Position numbers and translations under genes: made by a program. The notes under the pieces were generated by a model that saw only the letters and a program-made list of their open reading frames with translations, ran no database searches and was not told the origin of the DNA. From Deltaproteobacteria bacterium (GTDB lineage Bacteria; Desulfobacterota; Desulfuromonadia; Desulfuromonadales; BM103), in the NCBI GenBank assembly GCA_024636215.1, contig JAGXHL010000008.1, positions 1-26,080 on the forward strand: a DNA stretch of 26,080 bases, read 5' to 3'. Shown piece after piece: positions 1 to 7,289 of this stretch; positions within the stretch are counted from its first letter, which is position 1, and every line of letters begins with the position of its first letter.

Positions 1-11
1 ACTCTCCAGTT
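1..11 (-). rRNA. rrs: 5' end of 16S rRNA (cut by window edge)
   Basis: Read on the minus strand the window ends in AACTGGAGAGT, which matches the conserved first bases of bacterial 16S rRNA just before TTTGATCCTGGCTCAG (AAATTGAAGAGTTTGATC in E. coli). Only these first ~11 bases are inside the window. The call rests mainly on the complete rrn-type promoter and leader immediately upstream. The rest of the operon should continue beyond position 1. Confidence 0.75.
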
Positions 12-181
12 GTATAACTGTATAGTTTTGATTCTGTTTGTTTCGCTTTGGTTTGTTTCCCACAAACCTTTAACAATTCTACTGCTATTTAGTTTTCAAA
101 GACCCGGTGTTGCCTCGCCTGTCACCGTTGTGACAGGAGAGTTTTTTACGTTTTCTTGCGTTGCCGTTTTCCTTGCAACGA
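12..181 (-). promoter_or_regulatory. rRNA operon leader with boxB-like hairpin and boxA-like site
   Basis: On the minus strand, about 170 bases separate the rrn promoter from 16S. In order they hold: a hairpin near the RNA start (CGTTGC at 159-164 with GCAACG at 175-180); a perfect 8-bp boxB-like stem-loop (118-125 with 130-137, loop of 4); a boxA-like element GTCTTTGAAAACT at 91-103; and a 7-bp stem (50-56 with 62-68). The boxB-then-boxA order is that of rrn antitermination leaders in E. coli, where Nus factors load. The Nus role here is inferred from that family knowledge. There is no believable protein in this stretch. Confidence 0.7.
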
Positions 182-187
182 GGGGGG

Positions 188-260
188 AATCTAATGGAGA
201 TGGCCTGGTTAGTCAAGGCTTTTTTTCAGCTTTTTTTCAAAAAAAATCTAAACCTCTGCA
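188..260 (-). promoter_or_regulatory. Strong rRNA operon promoter with A/T-rich UP-like region
   Basis: On the minus strand, TTGACT (211-216) and TAGATT (188-193) are separated by exactly 17 bp. Upstream, 217-258 is built of phased A and T tracts like an UP element. Downstream of the -10, a run of six C (182-187 on this strand) makes a G/C-rich discriminator. In well-studied bacteria that is typical of promoters under ppGpp stringent and growth-rate control. Position, strength and the leader that follows fit an rRNA operon. Confidence 0.75.
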
Positions 261-282
261 ACTAGCTGTTTCTAAGTGAAAA

Positions 283-1581
283 TCACACCGCCTCGATGAT
301 CGTATAATTCTTCTTACCCTTCTGAATCAGGAGGTAGGATCCATTGATCAGGTCCGCGACCGTCACCAGATATTCCTGATCGTTCAGCTTGGCCTTGTTC
401 AGGCTGAGCCCATTGCCTTTGATGGTACGACGCAGTTCCCCTTTAGACGGGAAGGCTGCTGTTTCTGTGGTGAGCAGCTCTACAAGCGGTACACCGACAG
501 CGAGCTTGGTACGGTCGATTGCATAGGTCGGCACACCTTCAAAGACCGAAAGGAAAGTCTCTTTATCCAGTCTGGCCAGGCTTTCGGTCGTGGCTTGCCC
601 AAAAAGAATCTGTGAGGCTTCCACAGCTTTGTTGTATTCGTCTTCGTCATGAACCATGCAGGTGACCTCCTTGGCCAGGCGTTTCTGCAATGGCCGCAGG
701 TGTGGTGCAGCGTCCTGCTCTTTGATCAGTGCGGCGACTTCATCCCTGCTTAAGAGCGTGAAGATTTTAATGTACTTTCCGGCATCAGCGTCAGAGACAT
801 TGAGCCAGAACTGGTAGAATTTATAGGGTGTGGTCAGTTTCGGATCGAGCCAGACGTTGCCACTTTCGGTTTTGCCGAATTTACCGCCGTCCGCCTTGGT
901 GATGAGGGGACAGGTCAGGGCAAAAGCTTCTCCGCCCTCCTTGCGGCGGATAAGTTCTGTCCCCGTCGTGATGTTGCCCCACTGGTCGGAGCCACCCATC
1001 TGTAATTTGCAGTTCTTTTCACGGTAGAGATGTAAAAAATCGGTGCCCTGTACCAACTGATAGGTGAATTCAGTGAAGGACAAGCCTGTCTTGGCATCTT
1101 CGCCGAGACGTTTTTTGACGCTGTCCTTGGCCATCATGTAATTGACCGTGATATGTTTGCCGATGTCGCGGATAAAATCCAGAAAACTGAAATCTTTCAT
1201 CCAGTCGTAATTGTTGACCAGTTCGGCGGCATTGGCGGCAGCCGATTCAAAATCAAGAAACTTCGTCAACTGCTTTTTCAAACTTGCCTCGTTATGACGA
1301 AGGGTCTGCTCGTCCAGCAGATTGCGCTCGGCCGACTTGCCCGACGGATCGCCGATCATGCCGGTCGCTCCACCGACGAGCGCTATCGGTTTATGACCGG
1401 CGATCTGCAGATGCTTGAGCATCATCACGCTGACCAGGTGGCCTATATGGAGTGAATCAGCAGTCGGGTCGATCCCAACGTAGGCCGCTGTCATCTCTTT
1501 CTGGAGTTGTTCTTCCGTTCCGGGCGTGATGTCGTGGATCATACCGCGCCAGGTCAATTCTTCGACAAAATTCATGTTCAT
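283..1581 (-). CDS. tyrS: Tyrosyl-tRNA synthetase
   Basis: Class I aminoacyl-tRNA synthetase that activates tyrosine with ATP and charges tRNA-Tyr in the cytoplasm. The HIGH signature is intact at residues 45-48 (DSLHIGHLV), followed by the [13 protein letters not shown] stretch. The second ATP motif appears in its usual TyrRS form KFGKT near residue 235. The C-terminal ~70 residues form an S4-type RNA-binding domain, giving the usual ~430-residue length. A TTG six bases upstream (1587) is also in frame. I prefer ATG at 1581, with 1575 possible, but no start has a clear Shine-Dalgarno. I saw no T-box leader. It is the last gene of the minus-strand block, and the rRNA promoter lies just behind it. 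Confidence 0.95.
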   Translation of the reverse strand: MNMNFVEELTWRGMIHDITPGTEEQLQKEMTAAYVGIDPTADSLHIGHLVSVMMLKHLQIAGHKPIALVGGATGMIGDPSGKSAERNLLDEQTLRHNEASLKKQLTKFLDFESAAANAAELVNNYDWMKDFSFLDFIRDIGKHITVNYMMAKDSVKKRLGEDAKTGLSFTEFTYQLVQGTDFLHLYREKNCKLQMGGSDQWGNITTGTELIRRKEGGEAFALTCPLITKADGGKFGKTESGNVWLDPKLTTPYKFYQFWLNVSDADAGKYIKIFTLLSRDEVAALIKEQDAAPHLRPLQKRLAKEVTCMVHDEDEYNKAVEASQILFGQATTESLARLDKETFLSVFEGVPTYAIDRTKLAVGVPLVELLTTETAAFPSKGELRRTIKGNGLSLNKAKLNDQEYLVTVADLINGSYLLIQKGKKNYTIIEAV

Positions 1582-1646
1582 TACCAATCAATTCACAGGT
1601 TCAGGTTATATCGTTACCTTGTCCAGAAGGGCAGAGAGCAGACACC

Positions 1647-2429
1647 TCAATAGCCCCTCTCCATGACCCGCTCTATCTGCAGAGACTTGCCGGTCGTCTC
1701 ATCAATGGAAACGATCACACCACAAAGCACAGGATCCTTCTTGGAGATCTCATAGCGAACCGGCATCTGGGTCAGGAAACGCTGTACCGAGAGCTCCTTG
1801 CGGATGCCAATCACCGAATCGCGGGCTCCCGACATGCCGGCATCACTTATAAAGGCGGTGCCCCCCGGCAGCACCCTTTCATCGGCCGTCTGCACATGGG
1901 TATGCGTGCCGACGACGGCGCTGACGCGGCCATCGAGATAGGCTCCCAAGGCACCTTTTTCGCTGGTCGCCTCGGCGTGGAAATCAACGATGACAATCCG
2001 TTGTTCAGGACCCAACTCTGCAAGAATGCCGTCGGCTTTACGGAAAGGGCAATCAAGGCCGTTCATGAAGACGCGCCCTTCAAGATTAACGACCGCCACA
2101 GAAATTCCTGCGGCAGTCTCATAGACACCGACACCTCGCCCGGGCGCTCCTTCCGGATAGTTGGCAGGGCGCAGAAGCGCCGGTTCCTGATCCAGGCAGA
2201 CCAACCCGTCTCGCTTGTCCCAGACATGGTTGCCGGTGGTCAGGACATCGATTCCAAGATCAAAGAGTTCGCTGACCACGTCCGGAGTCAGGCCAAAACC
2301 CGCGGCAGCATTTTCGCCATTGGCGATGACCAGATCGATCATATGCTGATCAACCAGGCGCGGCAGCAGATCACGGATTAACTGACGCCCGGGGCGGCCG
2401 ATGATGTCACCGATAAAAAGGATTTTCAA
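1647..2429 (-). CDS. YmdB/TIGR00282-type metallophosphoesterase
   Basis: Calcineurin-like phosphoesterase of the YmdB family, whose Bacillus member hydrolyses cyclic nucleotides and affects biofilm and sporulation decisions. The family pattern is complete: an N-terminal FIGDIIGRPGR metal-binding motif, NGENAAAGFGLTP, TTGNHVWDKR, DFHAEATSEK and GTHTHVQTADERVLPGG supply the Asp, Asn, Glu and His ligands. The reading frame extends 24 codons further upstream. The start is more likely TTG at 2429, because GGAG (2435-2438) sits five bases before it and the family begins with this (M/L)KILFIGDI segment, giving about 260 residues. It follows rny, as ymdB does in Firmicutes, which suggests a shared functional link to RNA or second-messenger turnover. 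The substrate in this organism is unknown. Confidence 0.9.
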   Translation of the reverse strand: MKILFIGDIIGRPGRQLIRDLLPRLVDQHMIDLVIANGENAAAGFGLTPDVVSELFDLGIDVLTTGNHVWDKRDGLVCLDQEPALLRPANYPEGAPGRGVGVYETAAGISVAVVNLEGRVFMNGLDCPFRKADGILAELGPEQRIVIVDFHAEATSEKGALGAYLDGRVSAVVGTHTHVQTADERVLPGGTAFISDAGMSGARDSVIGIRKELSVQRFLTQMPVRYEISKKDPVLCGVIVSIDETTGKSLQIERVMERGY

Positions 2430-2535
2430 AACAACTCCAAACGTCGAAAAGGAACCAGCAAGAGAGGGAAATGGGGAGATGGCGAAACCACCCCCCCACA
2501 TCAGTCTGTTTTTGAGCCCAACCCGTAGAACTTAT

Positions 2536-4095
2536 TTATTTCGCATAATCAGTCGCCCGCGTTTCACGGATAACATTCACCCTGATCTGACCTGGATAGG
2601 TCATTTCATTCTCAATTTTGCGGGCAATGTCTTTTGCCATGACATGCGACTGATCATCTGAAACGATCTCGCTGGAAACCATCACGCGAATCTCACGACC
2701 CGCCTGAATGGCGTAGCAGGACGTCACCCCGTTAAAGGAAGTGCCGATTCGCTCCAGATCGTCAAGTCGCTTCACATAGGTTTCCAGCATTTCGCGACGC
2801 GCACCCGGCCGCGCACCAGACAGGGCGTCAGCAGCCTGAACCAGCACGGCGAGAATCGTATCGGGCTTCTCGTCTTCATGATGAGCGGCTATGGCATGGA
2901 CGATCTCCGGGGACTCACCGTGTTTGCGGGCCAGGTCGCCACCGATGACGGCATGCGAGCCTTCTATTTCGTGGTCGACAGCCTTGCCGATATCGTGGAG
3001 CAACCCGGCACGCTTCGCCTGCTTGATATCGATGCCCAACTCAGCGGCCATAATACCGCAGAGGAAGGAGACTTCCAGTGAGTGCTGCAGGACATTCTGG
3101 CCGTATGAGGTACGATAACGCAGCCTGCCGACCAACTTGACGATCTCTGGGTGGATGCCGTGCACACCGACATCAAAGGTGGCCTGTTCGCCCGCCTCAC
3201 GGATCGTGCCTTCGACCTCCTGTTCGGCCTTCTTGACCACCTCTTCAATGCGTGCGGGGTGAATACGTCCGTCAGTAATCAGACGCTCAAGAGAGAGCCG
3301 GGCGACCTCCCGGCGAACCGGATTGAAGCCAGAGATAATAACCGCTTCGGGAGTATCATCGATAATCAGGTCGATCCCGGTTGCTGCTTCAATCGCCCGG
3401 ATATTGCGTCCTTCACGACCAATAATCCGGCCTTTCATCTCGTCACTGGGCAAAGCCACAGAATTGATGGTCTTCTCAGCGACATAATCTCCGGCATAGC
3501 GCTGAATCGTCAATGAGAGGATCTTCTTGGCTTTCTTGTCGGCGTTTTCCTTGGCTTCGTCCTCAATCTGCCTGATCAGTCTGGCAGCGTCGTGACGCGC
3601 CTCGCTCTCCATCGCCTCAATCAGCTGCTGCTTGGCCTCATCCGAACTCAGGCCGGAAATCTTTTCAAGCTTAGCGCGTTGCTCTGCGATCAGCACATCA
3701 ACCTCATCAACTCGCTTTTGCAGGTTACGATCGCGATCCAGCAGGGACTGCTCTCGGCGCGTCAAATCCTGATCACGGGTTTCAACTTGAGAAACCTTTC
3801 GGTCAAGATTCTCCTCTTTCTGCACCAGTCTTTTTTCCTGGGACAGAAGCTCCTTACGAGATTCTCGAACCTCGTCTTCCCAGGCCGCTTTTGCCTTAAA
3901 AACAACATCTTTAGCCTGGAGTTCCGCATCTTTGCGGATTGTTTCTGCTTCTTTTTTCGAGCTTTCGACAATCAGCGCCGCTTCACGCTCAGCGTTGGCC
4001 AGCCTGGATCCCGAAGATTTACTACGGATTATCGCGCCGATGACACCACCGACGATCAAACCGGCAATCAGGTAAATGATCATTTCTGTATTCAA
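2536..4095 (-). CDS. rny: Ribonuclease Y
   Basis: Membrane-anchored endoribonuclease that initiates mRNA decay. Visible in order: one N-terminal transmembrane helix (about residues 5-24); a long charged coiled coil to about residue 195; a KH RNA-binding domain with [10 protein letters not shown] near residue 223; and an HD hydrolase domain with HSLEVS and the metal-binding LLHDIGKA (His-Asp near 367). The length of about 519 residues is standard. The frame opens at a GTG (4104) that lies inside the ribosome-binding site. TTG at 4095 is a better start because GGAGG (4104-4108) lies eight bases before it. It is followed 106 bp later by the YmdB-type gene and preceded by fau after 57 bp, so one transcript is likely. 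Confidence 0.95.
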   Translation of the reverse strand: MNTEMIIYLIAGLIVGGVIGAIIRSKSSGSRLANAEREAALIVESSKKEAETIRKDAELQAKDVVFKAKAAWEDEVRESRKELLSQEKRLVQKEENLDRKVSQVETRDQDLTRREQSLLDRDRNLQKRVDEVDVLIAEQRAKLEKISGLSSDEAKQQLIEAMESEARHDAARLIRQIEDEAKENADKKAKKILSLTIQRYAGDYVAEKTINSVALPSDEMKGRIIGREGRNIRAIEAATGIDLIIDDTPEAVIISGFNPVRREVARLSLERLITDGRIHPARIEEVVKKAEQEVEGTIREAGEQATFDVGVHGIHPEIVKLVGRLRYRTSYGQNVLQHSLEVSFLCGIMAAELGIDIKQAKRAGLLHDIGKAVDHEIEGSHAVIGGDLARKHGESPEIVHAIAAHHEDEKPDTILAVLVQAADALSGARPGARREMLETYVKRLDDLERIGTSFNGVTSCYAIQAGREIRVMVSSEIVSDDQSHVMAKDIARKIENEMTYPGQIRVNVIRETRATDYAK

Positions 4096-4138
4096 AGCCG
4101 TCACCTCCCTATTGGCATTATTTTCGTGAAACGCCTGC

Positions 4139-4154
4139 GACCGCCACTGCGGTC
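4139..4154 (-). other. Small hairpin at the fau/rny junction
   Basis: A perfect inverted repeat (GACCGC, four-base loop, GCGGTC) overlaps the fau stop codon and lies in the gap before rny. There is no T tract after it, so it is unlikely to be an intrinsic terminator. It could be an RNA processing or stability element that uncouples expression of the two genes, or simply chance. Confidence 0.3.
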
Positions 4155-4716
4155 AACAGGCGGAAAAGTTCAACGTGCGACTCTCCGTAATCAACACGGA
4201 AAGCGTCTCATCATAGTCTGTCGCCGGCAACTCTTCGACCAGCTGAAAATCATAGGCGAAGCCAACCTTTTGAGCTTGCCCCTGGCACTGCGCCAAGGCT
4301 CGGTCGTAATAACCTCGTCCATAGCCAAGACGATGCCCCCGCTGGTCAAAGACGACACCCGGAACAACAATCAAATCGATTTTCTCAACCGCCACCAGGT
4401 TGCTCCCCTGCGGCTCTTTCACACCAAAGCTCCCGGGGACCAGCTCGGAGGGACTTTCAATCATGACAAACTCAAGCTCTTGACCGCTGATGCGCGGGAA
4501 GGCCAGAGCCTTTCCTGAAGCAAGCGCTTGGACGAGAACCTGGTCGGTACTCACCTCATTATGAATGGCACTGTAGAGCGCCAGACAGCGTGCATCACGA
4601 AAGAGGTCGGAACGCATAAAGCGCTTTTGTATCTCTGCGCTCGAATCGACACAGGCCTGGATTGAACGAGACTTGCGCGCAGCCAGGAAATGTGACCGTA
4701 TGGATCGCTTTGGCAT
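4153..4716 (-). CDS. fau: 5-formyltetrahydrofolate cyclo-ligase
   Basis: Converts 5-formyl-THF (folinic acid) to 5,10-methenyl-THF with ATP, recycling a folate by-product of serine hydroxymethyltransferase. The 187-residue length fits. Supporting motifs are a basic N terminus (MPKRSIRSHFLAARKSRS), the Ala-Leu-Tyr-Ser segment at ALYSAIHNEVST, the phosphate-binding VPGVVFDQRGHRLGYGRGYYDR signature, and a VGFAYDFQLVEELP strand near the end. In proteobacteria this gene (ygfA/fau) typically lies next to 6S RNA and zapA, as it does here. The ATG start has only a weak upstream purine stretch. A repeated GATCTC motif lies just before it. Confidence 0.93.
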   Translation of the reverse strand: MPKRSIRSHFLAARKSRSIQACVDSSAEIQKRFMRSDLFRDARCLALYSAIHNEVSTDQVLVQALASGKALAFPRISGQELEFVMIESPSELVPGSFGVKEPQGSNLVAVEKIDLIVVPGVVFDQRGHRLGYGRGYYDRALAQCQGQAQKVGFAYDFQLVEELPATDYDETLSVLITESRTLNFSAC

Positions 4717-4759
4717 AGTAGAGATCCCGTGATTCGAGATCTCCGGACGGAAGGATTCA

Positions 4760-4971
4760 GATAGAGGGCGGGGCTATAACGACACGAGAATGCGTATCAA
4801 ATCATACGAGCCGGGTTGTTCACAGAGAGCACATAACGACCGGTTTTCAGTCGTTGTCTGCACTTGATAAAAAATTCTGGAGTTCCTGGGTTCATAAATA
4901 TTGATGCAACCTGTAACACGTCGTTTTTCAAAACGCCCTTTGCGGGCGGTAAGACCATCAGCCAATCTATC
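4760..4971 (-). ncRNA. ssrS: Candidate 6S RNA (ssrS) between zapA and fau
   Basis: This ~330-bp gap between zapA and fau holds no convincing protein. Its position matches the widely conserved zapA-ssrS-ygfA order. On the minus strand GATAGA (4966-4971) can pair with TCTATC (4760-4765), with a nearby GGCT/AGCC pair inside, closing a ~212-nt RNA of 6S-like size. Inner hairpins are visible: CGCCC/GGGCG around 4930-4950, AACGAC/GTCGTT around 4824-4846, and CGTAT/ATACG around 4792-4809. 6S RNA mimics an open promoter and sequesters the housekeeping RNA polymerase holoenzyme. I could not align it to the family, so synteny is the main evidence and the ends are approximate. Confidence 0.45.
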
Positions 4972-4973
4972 GT

Positions 4974-4992
4974 AAAATCTCCGTACGGAGAT
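4974..4992 (-). terminator. Short palindromic hairpin followed by TTTT
   Basis: ATCTCCGTACGGAGAT (4977-4992) is a perfect 16-bp palindrome. On the minus strand it forms a 6-bp stem with a GTAC loop followed by TTTTA. It lies downstream of zapA and just upstream of the putative 6S RNA. It could end zapA transcription weakly, or it could be part of the RNA's own leader. Confidence 0.35.
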
Positions 4993-5048
4993 GCTCTTTT
5001 CTTGCTTTATTCTTTTAACAATGCAACTTCCTGGCCATTGTAGCATTT

Positions 5049-5327
5049 CTAATCCAAAGCTGCCTCGATCTTTTCTATCAACTGACCCAGGCGCTGTGTT
5101 TCAGCTTTCAAGCTACCCGGAGCAGGTTCTCCACCAAGATGGGCGGCAGAGATATTCAGTAAAGCAAGGATCGCCGCCTGCAAAGAGTCAACGGCACGGC
5201 CACTGGAAGTCACCTGGGAAATCTGATCTTCGACAAACCTGGCGACCTTGTGAACCTGTTCAGGCTCAGCGTCGCTCTTGAGGTTAAATTGCTGGCCAAG
5301 AATAGAGACCTGAACGCTTTGTTTCAT
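5049..5327 (-). CDS. zapA: Cell division protein ZapA
   Basis: Cytoplasmic FtsZ-bundling factor that stabilises the Z-ring. The 92-residue product starts MKQSVQVSILGQQFNLKSDA, the typical ZapA N-terminal strand pattern. It then has the conserved helix entry EQVHKVARFVEDQIS and a C-terminal coiled coil (LKAETQRLGQLIEKIEAALD). The frame extends another 17 codons upstream, but those overlap the zapB-like gene. The ATG at 5327 follows a GGGGTAAGG ribosome-binding site and lies four bases after the upstream stop, indicating translational coupling. Confidence 0.88.
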   Translation of the reverse strand: MKQSVQVSILGQQFNLKSDAEPEQVHKVARFVEDQISQVTSSGRAVDSLQAAILALLNISAAHLGGEPAPGSLKAETQRLGQLIEKIEAALD

Positions 5328-5331
5328 TGCC

Positions 5332-5514
5332 TTACCCCTCCAGGCGCTCCAGCTTATCCAGCAACTTGTCCAGTTCATCGGTAATCCGTGAACGGTCTTC
5401 TAGCAGGCGGTCACGTTCAGTTGTGATTTCGCGATTACGGCTCTGCAAATCGGCACGTTCAGCCAACAGACGATCGACAAGTTTTTCAAGCCGCGCAATA
5501 GCTTCCAAGGCCAC
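5332..5514 (-). CDS. zapB: Small coiled-coil protein, ZapB-like
   Basis: A 60-residue protein that appears entirely alpha-helical: heptads of Leu/Ile with Arg, Glu and Asp run from residue 3 to the end, with repeated LxxRxxLL blocks. This is the appearance of ZapB/DUF904 proteins, small coiled coils recruited to the Z-ring by ZapA. The start is GTG, supported by a strong AAGGGGGACGG site six bases or so upstream. The tight coupling to zapA (4-bp gap) supports the division role. Sequence alone cannot separate true ZapB from another short coiled coil, so the symbol is tentative. Confidence 0.7.
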   Translation of the reverse strand: MALEAIARLEKLVDRLLAERADLQSRNREITTERDRLLEDRSRITDELDKLLDKLERLEG

Positions 5515-5541
5515 TTAACCGTCCCCCTTCATAACAATTTC

Positions 5542-5570
5542 AGACTAGGTGAAAGACTAAAAAAAGTCAA
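5542..5570 (-). promoter_or_regulatory. Candidate promoter for the zapB-zapA-fau-rny group
   Basis: On the minus strand, TTGACT (5565-5570) and TAGTCT (5542-5547) are spaced by exactly 17 bp, about 27 bp before the zapB-like start. The -35 is identical to that of the rRNA promoter at the left edge, but the -10 is weak. It overlaps the 3' boundary of ftsY, so the downstream genes could be transcribed separately from ftsY. Confidence 0.4.
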
Positions 5571-5576
5571 GCGATC

Positions 5577-6845
5577 TCAATTGTTAGCAAACAGCGCTGC
5601 AACAAATTCATCAGCATCAAACAGCCGCAGATCAGAGACCCCTTCACCAATACCGATTAAACGCACCGGCAAATCAAGTTGCGAGCTTATCGCCACGACA
5701 ATGCCACCCTTGGCCGTTCCATCCAGTTTGGTCAGTGCGATACCGGACACTGCTACCGCTTCCTGGAAAGTGCGCGCCTGGATCAGGGCGTTCTGACCGG
5801 TGGTGGCATCCAGGACCAGCAGGGTCTCATGAGGAGCCCCCGGTATTTCCCGATCAACGACCCGACGGACTTTTTTCAGCTCTTCCATCAGGTTGACCTT
5901 GGTGTGCAATCGACCGGCGGTATCAATGATCAAGACATCGGCCTTGCGTGCCAGGGCAGCCTTGGCCGCATCAAAAGCTACGGCACCGGGATCGGAGCCT
6001 TCTGTGTGACGAATCACCTCGGCGCCTGAACGGGTTCCCCAGACTTCAAGCTGTTCGGCAGCAGCGGCACGGAAGGTGTCGCCGGCGCCGAGAACCACCT
6101 TCTTGCCCTGGTCGGAAAATTGCTTGGCGAGTTTGCCGATCGTTGTCGTTTTGCCAACACCGTTAACACCGACCACCATGATCACCAGAGGGCCGTTCTC
6201 AGGCACAGGCCATTCTGTGGGGCCGGTCTTCAAGCGCGCACGAATTTCTTCGCCCAGCACTTTATGCAATTGTCCGGGCTCAGCCGGGTCTATCTCTTTG
6301 AGTCGGCCGGCCAGGGCCTGAACCAGGGCTTGAGTCGTCTGCATGCCAAAGTCTGCAGTAATCAGGAGTTCTTCCATCTCTTCGAGGAACTCCTCATCGA
6401 GGCGTGTATGGCTGCCAAGCAGATCGTCCATGCGACCGACCAGCGAACTGCGGGTCTTGGCCAAGCCCTGACGCATGCGCTGATAGAGGCTGACAGGTTC
6501 TTTTTCAGCGACTTCCTCTACAACAACCGGTTCTGGCTCAGGAGCAGGCTGATCATCCTCTGCAGAGACCGGCTCAGTGGCGGCAGGAGCATCAGCGCTT
6601 TCGGCGAGCGGCTGTTCTGGCTCGGCTTCTGTCTCGGCAGTTTCCTCAGAAGTCTCATCCAGCTTTTCGACAGTGGTTTTCTGAGAACGCATGTTTCTTC
6701 GTAAAAGCAGGACGACGATTCCGAGAGAACAGAACGTTAAAACCAGATAAACCAATGCCAGAGCGGCCATTGCGCTATCTTCAGCTGGAACACCCGCCCT
6801 TACAAGTAAGTCAGCGATTTTTTGCAACCAGAGTTCGAATTCCAT
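5577..6845 (-). CDS. ftsY: Signal recognition particle receptor FtsY
   Basis: SRP receptor GTPase that docks ribosome-nascent chain complexes at the inner membrane. A hydrophobic helix at residues 27-49 is followed by RR and then an acidic, Pro/Glu/Ala-rich linker to about residue 117. The four-helix N domain then precedes the G domain. That carries the P-loop GVNGVGKTT (226-234), the insertion motif [11 protein letters not shown], the switch DTAGR, and the guanine-specificity [10 protein letters not shown], all intact. The total of 422 residues is normal for FtsY with a membrane-anchored A domain. A purine-rich AGGATAGG site precedes the ATG. It follows the roadblock gene after 83 bp in the same direction. 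Confidence 0.96.
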   Translation of the reverse strand: MEFELWLQKIADLLVRAGVPAEDSAMAALALVYLVLTFCSLGIVVLLLRRNMRSQKTTVEKLDETSEETAETEAEPEQPLAESADAPAATEPVSAEDDQPAPEPEPVVVEEVAEKEPVSLYQRMRQGLAKTRSSLVGRMDDLLGSHTRLDEEFLEEMEELLITADFGMQTTQALVQALAGRLKEIDPAEPGQLHKVLGEEIRARLKTGPTEWPVPENGPLVIMVVGVNGVGKTTTIGKLAKQFSDQGKKVVLGAGDTFRAAAAEQLEVWGTRSGAEVIRHTEGSDPGAVAFDAAKAALARKADVLIIDTAGRLHTKVNLMEELKKVRRVVDREIPGAPHETLLVLDATTGQNALIQARTFQEAVAVSGIALTKLDGTAKGGIVVAISSQLDLPVRLIGIGEGVSDLRLFDADEFVAALFANN

Positions 6846-6929
6846 AACCTATCCTGAAACAGATAAAAAACAGTCTGCTTTAGTGTAAAAGATTGAAGCG
6901 TTTATGCTGCTCTTCCCGGTAAAATAATT

Positions 6930-7286
6930 TCAGGCAATTTCCTGGTAGAGCGCCTGAATACAGCGCCGAGCCTCCAGCAAAGCCCGGCCTAACATGTCGG
7001 AGCGGTCGAGTGTCAGCACCAGATAGTAATCTTCGGTCACCGGCATGATAAGCGTCTGTGCCTGCCTGGTCGTGATAACAATTTCCTTGAGGTCATCACC
7101 AAGACGATCAACCACGTCCCGCATATTCTGAAGGATAACACCCTTATGTGCGCCGATCACTTTGAGGTCATAATCATCCATAGTGCCGACGTGTTCAACC
7201 GATTCTCCCTCCCAGTCAGCGATAATTGCACCCTGGGCTCCGGGGACGCGCTCGACCAGAGTCTTCAGCAAAGTCTTGAAAGGCAT
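6930..7286 (-). CDS. Roadblock/LC7-domain protein (MglB-like)
   Basis: A 118-residue, single-domain roadblock/LC7 protein. Proteins of this fold act as GTPase-activating or scaffolding partners of small Ras-like GTPases such as MglA, which controls polarity and motility in Myxococcus. The pattern is typical: N-terminal helix, GAQGAIIADWEGESVEHVG strand pair, long central helix (DLKVIGAHKGVILQNMRDVV), EIVITTRQAQTLIMPVTEDYYLVLTLD strands, and a final helix. Its ATG lies only three bases past the smc stop, so its translation is likely coupled to smc. No MglA-type GTPase is visible in this window, so its partner must be encoded elsewhere or be something other than MglA. Fold confidence is high; specific role unknown. 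Confidence 0.88.
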   Translation of the reverse strand: MPFKTLLKTLVERVPGAQGAIIADWEGESVEHVGTMDDYDLKVIGAHKGVILQNMRDVVDRLGDDLKEIVITTRQAQTLIMPVTEDYYLVLTLDRSDMLGRALLEARRCIQALYQEIA

Positions 7287-7289
7287 GAC

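Noticed and set aside
10..279. 89-residue plus-strand frame in the rRNA leader
   Set aside because: The DNA is explained by rrn promoter, boxA/boxB and 16S start on the other strand. The translation is low-complexity.
3592..4518. Long plus-strand open frame (308 residues) opposite rny and fau
   Set aside because: It is antisense to two well-recognised genes and spans their junction, with no domain and no ribosome-binding site. It is a shadow of their codon use.
4977..4992. Perfect palindrome as a transcription factor operator
   Set aside because: It is followed by TTTT on the minus strand and placed after zapA, so a weak terminator or RNA hairpin is the simpler reading. It is listed with low confidence as such.
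4774..5046. 90-residue open frame on the minus strand between zapA and fau
   Set aside because: It has no ribosome-binding site and an unremarkable composition, and it covers the synteny position and paired arms of a 6S-like RNA. It is better explained as noncoding.
6120..6704. 194-residue plus-strand open frame opposite ftsY
   Set aside because: ftsY is complete and unmistakable here. The antisense frame has no recognisable motif.
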